Shown here one piece after another: positions 60,101 through 64,000 of a stretch of 64,000 nucleotides of DNA (positions within the stretch are counted from its first letter, which is position 1; each line of letters begins with the position of its first letter). The translations under genes and the position numbers were made by a program. Origin of the DNA: Malachius bipustulatus (lineage: Eukaryota; Arthropoda; Insecta; Coleoptera; Melyridae). The DNA lies in NCBI GenBank assembly GCA_910589415.1, contig OU342632.1, positions 18,975,507-19,039,506 of the forward strand, in the 5' to 3' direction. The notes under the pieces were generated by a model that worked only from the letters and a program-made list of their open reading frames with translations, made no database searches and was not told where the DNA came from.

Positions 60101-60689
60101 ATATTTTCTGTTGGGCTATGAACTGCGGCACTGGTTCCACCGGCACCGGCACCACCCCAAGCAGTTTTTGGGGGGCGGTCAAAAATACAGTTAATTTTAC
60201 CTAATTAAAAATATAATGTTGTATTTTTAATAATATTTAGGGCGACAGACAAATATTTTGCCTCAGGTGTGCTTATCCCTCAATGTGGCCTGTCTGTTTA
60301 ATTTATTATTAGAAAAAAATTGCAAGCATTTTTTTAATGTATCAGCAAACTTCTGAAGAAAGTAAGAATAATAATTCCAAATTCATTGAATTAATTTGTT
60401 GCGTACTTACATTAGACAACCAGCAATTCAAGTTGAGGTATTATAAGTGGACAGCCACCTTCTCAGTGAAACTAATAGGTGCAATAATAATTTACTGTTA
60501 TAAAGTACTTACCTCGAATTTTTTATTGGTTATGCCCTAACTCTTAATCATATCATATCCATAACAACTCATAAAAGTAAAGCTGAGAACTTTTTTCCTA
60601 TTAAGCTTGAAGCTTCTGATTTATTAAACCAATAACATCCTGATAGGATTGCCTATTTCCAGCAGTAAGCACGACGATAGTTTCAAAAT
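60101..60689. other. No gene seen
   Basis: AT-rich sequence between two element relics. An open frame at 60337-60540 shows no features. Confidence 0.45.
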
Positions 60690-61480
60690 TTAATGAAACT
60701 GGAAGCATGACAGATTTCCTCGGCGAGGTCGCCCGTAAACACCTGAAGATCCAAAATTGAATGTACTTTTTGTAGATCAAGATGAGTTCAAGCTTCTGCG
60801 AGGCAGATTGACAGCAAAAAAATCATCCCTTCAAGCCTCGCTTGGTCCATGAACTGAATAAGGACGATCCCTCTTCAGTTCTGTGAAGAGTTCCAGTCAA
60901 GACGTAACGAGAATCCCAACTTTTTGAATATAATTTTCTCGGACGAGGCGACTTTTTGTTTGATTGAGTATGGGACAGTGAATCACCATAATTCCAGATA
61001 CTGCTGACAGGAAAATCCTTACTAGATCCAAGAGTCTCACAGTTCTGAGGAGACAAGAAAAAATAAATAACTTGTGGGCTGGAATAATTGGAGGCCAACT
61101 TTTTTCATTTTTTTTTTTACATTAAATTTTTTGCAGGAAGAACCACTTCCATCTTAAGCACAAGCTTTTCTTAACGGCGACAATTACAATGCCCCACGAC
61201 AGAATCTGGTTTCAACAGGATGGAGCTTCTCTTCATTTTAGTTTTACTGTTAGGATATTTCTTAATCTCCAATTTGTTTTGCGAGGGTACTTAAAATCAA
61301 GGGTCTAATAATAAAAATAATTAAATGAATTCCATAGGCCTAACCATTTAGAAGATCTCTACAGCATCAAATTCGCATAGAATGGATGTCATTCAACGTG
61401 CATGTACCTCAACAATTAAAGGGTTTACACTCGTGTCGAAGAGAGTCAGAAAGTTTTTGATGGACAATTTGAACAATTTT
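60690..61480 (+). pseudogene. DDE transposase relic (insect mariner-like, FQQDGA type)
   Basis: In shifting frames: KPRLVHELNKDDPSS, FCEEFQSRRNENPNFLN, IFSDEATFCLI with the first Asp, GTVNHHNSRYC, then after a gap DRIWFQQDGASLHFSF with the second Asp, and a tail (DLYSIKFA). This order is that of a common insect mariner/Tc1-superfamily protein with LFSDEATF and FQQDGAPAH motifs. Frameshifts and stops throughout; the third acidic region is not clear. Confidence 0.7.
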
Positions 61481-61559
61481 GATGCGTAAAATGAATCGAG
61501 TTCTTATTTTGTTCAAATTTCAACTCAAAAAACCGTTCTCTTGAAGTTTCTGATACAGT

Positions 61560-61870
61560 TCAAAAATAAAATCTATTTGCCTCTCCATATCTCGAACGCT
61601 GCCCTCCATGTTCAAATGAAAGCTGGCGGGCTGGGAATCTTTGACTTCAGTCATCGAAACCCAGTGCTAATGGCTAATAGGTGATGGACACCACGGCTTT
61701 CGAACATGCACCGATCCTGAGCTCGACAAGGTTTTGGCTTTATCTGAGAAATGGATCAACGAGGTGCCCCTGAAATGATAAAGGCAAATATGGCGAGCAA
61801 GGAACTGCATGGTCAATCAGACTAACTCGGAGGAGTTGGAGAGCAGTTGGTGAGGGAATATTTATTGAGC
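61560..61870 (+). pseudogene. R2-like non-LTR retroelement fragment
   Basis: One frame reads KIYLPLHISNAALHVQMKAG and GLGIFDFSHRNPVLMANR before a stop. The 'LPLHxxNAxLHxxxKxGGLGI' string is characteristic of the region after the RT in R2-type elements. Only ~40 residues are clear; what follows is degraded. Confidence 0.55.
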
Positions 61871-63746
61871 GCCGGCCCGGTTTTTTCCAAAAATATTTTT
61901 TCGCGGTCTCTTCGGATTGTCATTGGATGGATTGTGACTGGCATTTTTTGGGAGAGGCGGGAAATCGAACTTTTTCAAGGAATCGTGTAACATGTCATCT
62001 CCGGTTAATTTTGGTACGACGCTTGGAAAAAAGTTATGAGCATCTGGAGTTACATAAAGTCAAAAATCGATCATACGCATAATCGACTTTTTACCCTGTT
62101 CATCGGGCCACGCTGCGGTTTGCGATTTTGCATACTTTAGTCGTTCCTCTATCCAGCGGGGTATCGTACATGATAGCCCGCTTAAGCACTCGGTTTTGAC
62201 AGGACTCGAAACTTCTTACATACAGAGCTCTGTACCCGGGAAATTCGAATTTCCTGCCATGTTTGATTTTTTTCAAGTGGATTTTTTTTGTACACTAAAC
62301 TTATAAAAAACCCACAGAAAAATTTCTGCTATCAAGCGGTAGACATCTATTACCTACATTATATTCGTGGCACCACTTTATAAAAGTCACTCTAAAGGTA
62401 AGTTGAACGAAAACTTTAAGTTCCGTTAAAGCGAATAAGTCTTCCAGATTTTTTTGTTCGTAATAATTCTTCCAGAAAAGGAATTCCGAAGTCAGTTTCA
62501 ATCAGATAACACGTGTTCCCGAAGAAGAGGTAATGAGACATGCTGCAGACATGCGGGCTGGTAACAACGACCGCCACTGAGAAAACCGTAACAAGCAACT
62601 GTAATTGCGGAGGTTCCATAGCCCGGGCAACGGATTACGGAACGGATTGAGCCGTTAGAGATCACTCGGTATTTCTTCTCGCATCCAACAGTCGCGCTCA
62701 TGAATGGAACGTAGTGTATCCTGATCCTGAAGACTCATCACTGGATGAAGTTGAAACACCGGACTTTTCGGCAGGGATTCAGGACCGCCTCTGAAAGTGT
62801 GGACAAGCATTATTCACTCGCTTCTAACTTCAATTATTATAAGAGATACCTCATCAGGTGAGCAAAAGATATTGTAATAATTTAATTTGCAAATAAAAAA
62901 AAATAGACAGCCTTTTGGGAAAAAAATCATGTCAAATCGAATCTTTGAAATTGTTAACAATCAGAATCTCTCCTTTTACATTTTACAGGCTTAATCTCAG
63001 ACATGAATTTTTTCAAAAAGCTGCCTAAATTACGTTTTCATTTTCTCAATCAAAAAACTGTGCATATGTGAGTTAGGTATCACAAAAAAATGAGTTATGA
63101 TCGGAAAATAGTTTGAGCATTATTCTTTTCTTAATAGGAATGTCATCAGAAGGGTTTACCGTTACATTATTACCGGTAATCTCTTTTTTTAATGACAACA
63201 CAGAAATAGAGGCTTCCAGGATTAAATAAAAATTATTCCTTACAGTTAGAGCATCGGCCCTATACCTCCTATTATTGGTTGATGGACCTTTTGTAAACCT
63301 AACAAAGGTAGATTTGATTTAATTTAATGATTGCTTAGCAGCGGTAAAATCTGGATGTGGCTACGTAGTTTTATTATTATAACTCGCTGTTGCGAGGTCA
63401 TTGCTACTTCTTTGCCAAGGTAACTGCCTCCATGCATACGGTAGGACATAGTGGTACATTTTCACTAATTTCACTGGGTTACTGTGTGATAAAGAGCATA
63501 ACTGTAACCAGGGACTACGTAGACCATTTATAGAAGTATGTATGTGTATATGCAGTTAATTGGTGTTATTCAGCTTGCCGTTATTATCGAACGAAATATG
63601 TGCATATTATGCGAGTGTCCCACTAATGTTTTTTTTTTAATTTTCTCGTTTAATATTTTCTTGTTAATTGCAGAAAGCAATACATTTCTGCAGTATATAA
63701 AGTGTTCAGTTCCTAATTTATTTATTAGAAGATTTTTGTATGTATA
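61871..63746. other. No gene recognised
   Basis: 61900-62260 is less AT-rich and may be more of the R2-like relic, but I cannot align a motif. The remainder is non-coding in appearance. Confidence 0.4.
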
Positions 63747-64000
63747 TACAGGGTGTCCGGTAAGTACCTCCTAATCTCTCGGGAGCATACAGGGGAGGTC
63801 AAAATAAACCTAGTCTGTCATAAAAAAAACATTCCTAAAGTGTCCCTAAACGGAGATACAGAGCCCCAAAATGGTACCCTAAGATTTACTTTTTTGGCTC
63901 TAACTTTTTAACCGACCTGTATAATTTGATGAAATTTTAATTTTTTATAGAGGCCATGAAGACTCATTAAGCCATATCAGAGTGGATGTTTGACGTCCTA
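63747..64000. repeat. Start of a TACAGGGTGTCC element, cut by the window edge
   Basis: tatacagggtgtccggtaag followed by 'ggagatacagagccccaaaatgg' and 'taactttttaaccgacctg' has the style of the other TACAGGGTG repeats in this window. The right end is outside. Confidence 0.5.

Overview
The window is a piece of an arthropod, almost certainly insect, nuclear genome. It is AT-rich, its genes are split by GT-AG introns, and it is full of decayed mariner/Tc1, Jockey-like, R2-like and Penelope-like element copies plus tandem arrays and foldback elements. The repeated 'taggtaggta' runs and the CYP4 and cuticulin-type genes would suit a hemipteran, but that placement is a guess.

Only two real protein genes could be supported. 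(1) On the + strand, 1625-6565 holds the last six coding exons of a CYP4-type cytochrome P450, including I-helix, ExxR and heme-binding exons and the stop codon. About 200 N-terminal residues lie to the left of the window. (2) On the - strand, a zona pellucida (ZP) domain membrane protein of the insect cuticulin/apical-matrix type is built from twelve coding exons spread over 35 kb (47451 down to 12225). The exons join in frame to an uninterrupted 504-residue protein with signal peptide, Ser/Glu-rich spacer, ZP-N with four Cys, ZP-C, a furin-type RKR site, a transmembrane helix and a short basic tail. The first coding exon carries only 17 coding bases. A CpG-rich stretch about 200-330 bp upstream of the ATG is a candidate promoter or 5' UTR. 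An AATAAA lies 68 nt after the stop.

Most of the window is therefore intron of the ZP gene. Intron 1 (29566-47434, 17.9 kb) holds hairpins, a duplicated repeat, tandem retroelement fragments, an array with a foldback element nested in it, and a 0.6-kb palindrome. Intron 4 (17277-28579, 11.3 kb) holds a Tc1-like relic, a 3.2-kb satellite whose monomer looks like a tandemly amplified MITE, and a mariner relic. Intron 8 (13039-16560) holds two shorter arrays. Between the two genes (6566-12151) sits a 2.7-kb composite repeat with a 20-bp GAATTC-rich array and long inverted arms.

Right of the ZP promoter (47.9-64 kb) I see no intact gene: a 113-bp array, a ~440-bp array, and broken non-LTR and DDE-transposon relics. 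The most interesting items are the MITE-derived satellite with higher-order dimers, the foldback element whose empty site can be read from neighbouring array units, the intronic palindrome, and the internally deleted then duplicated retroelement at 59.2-60.1 kb.
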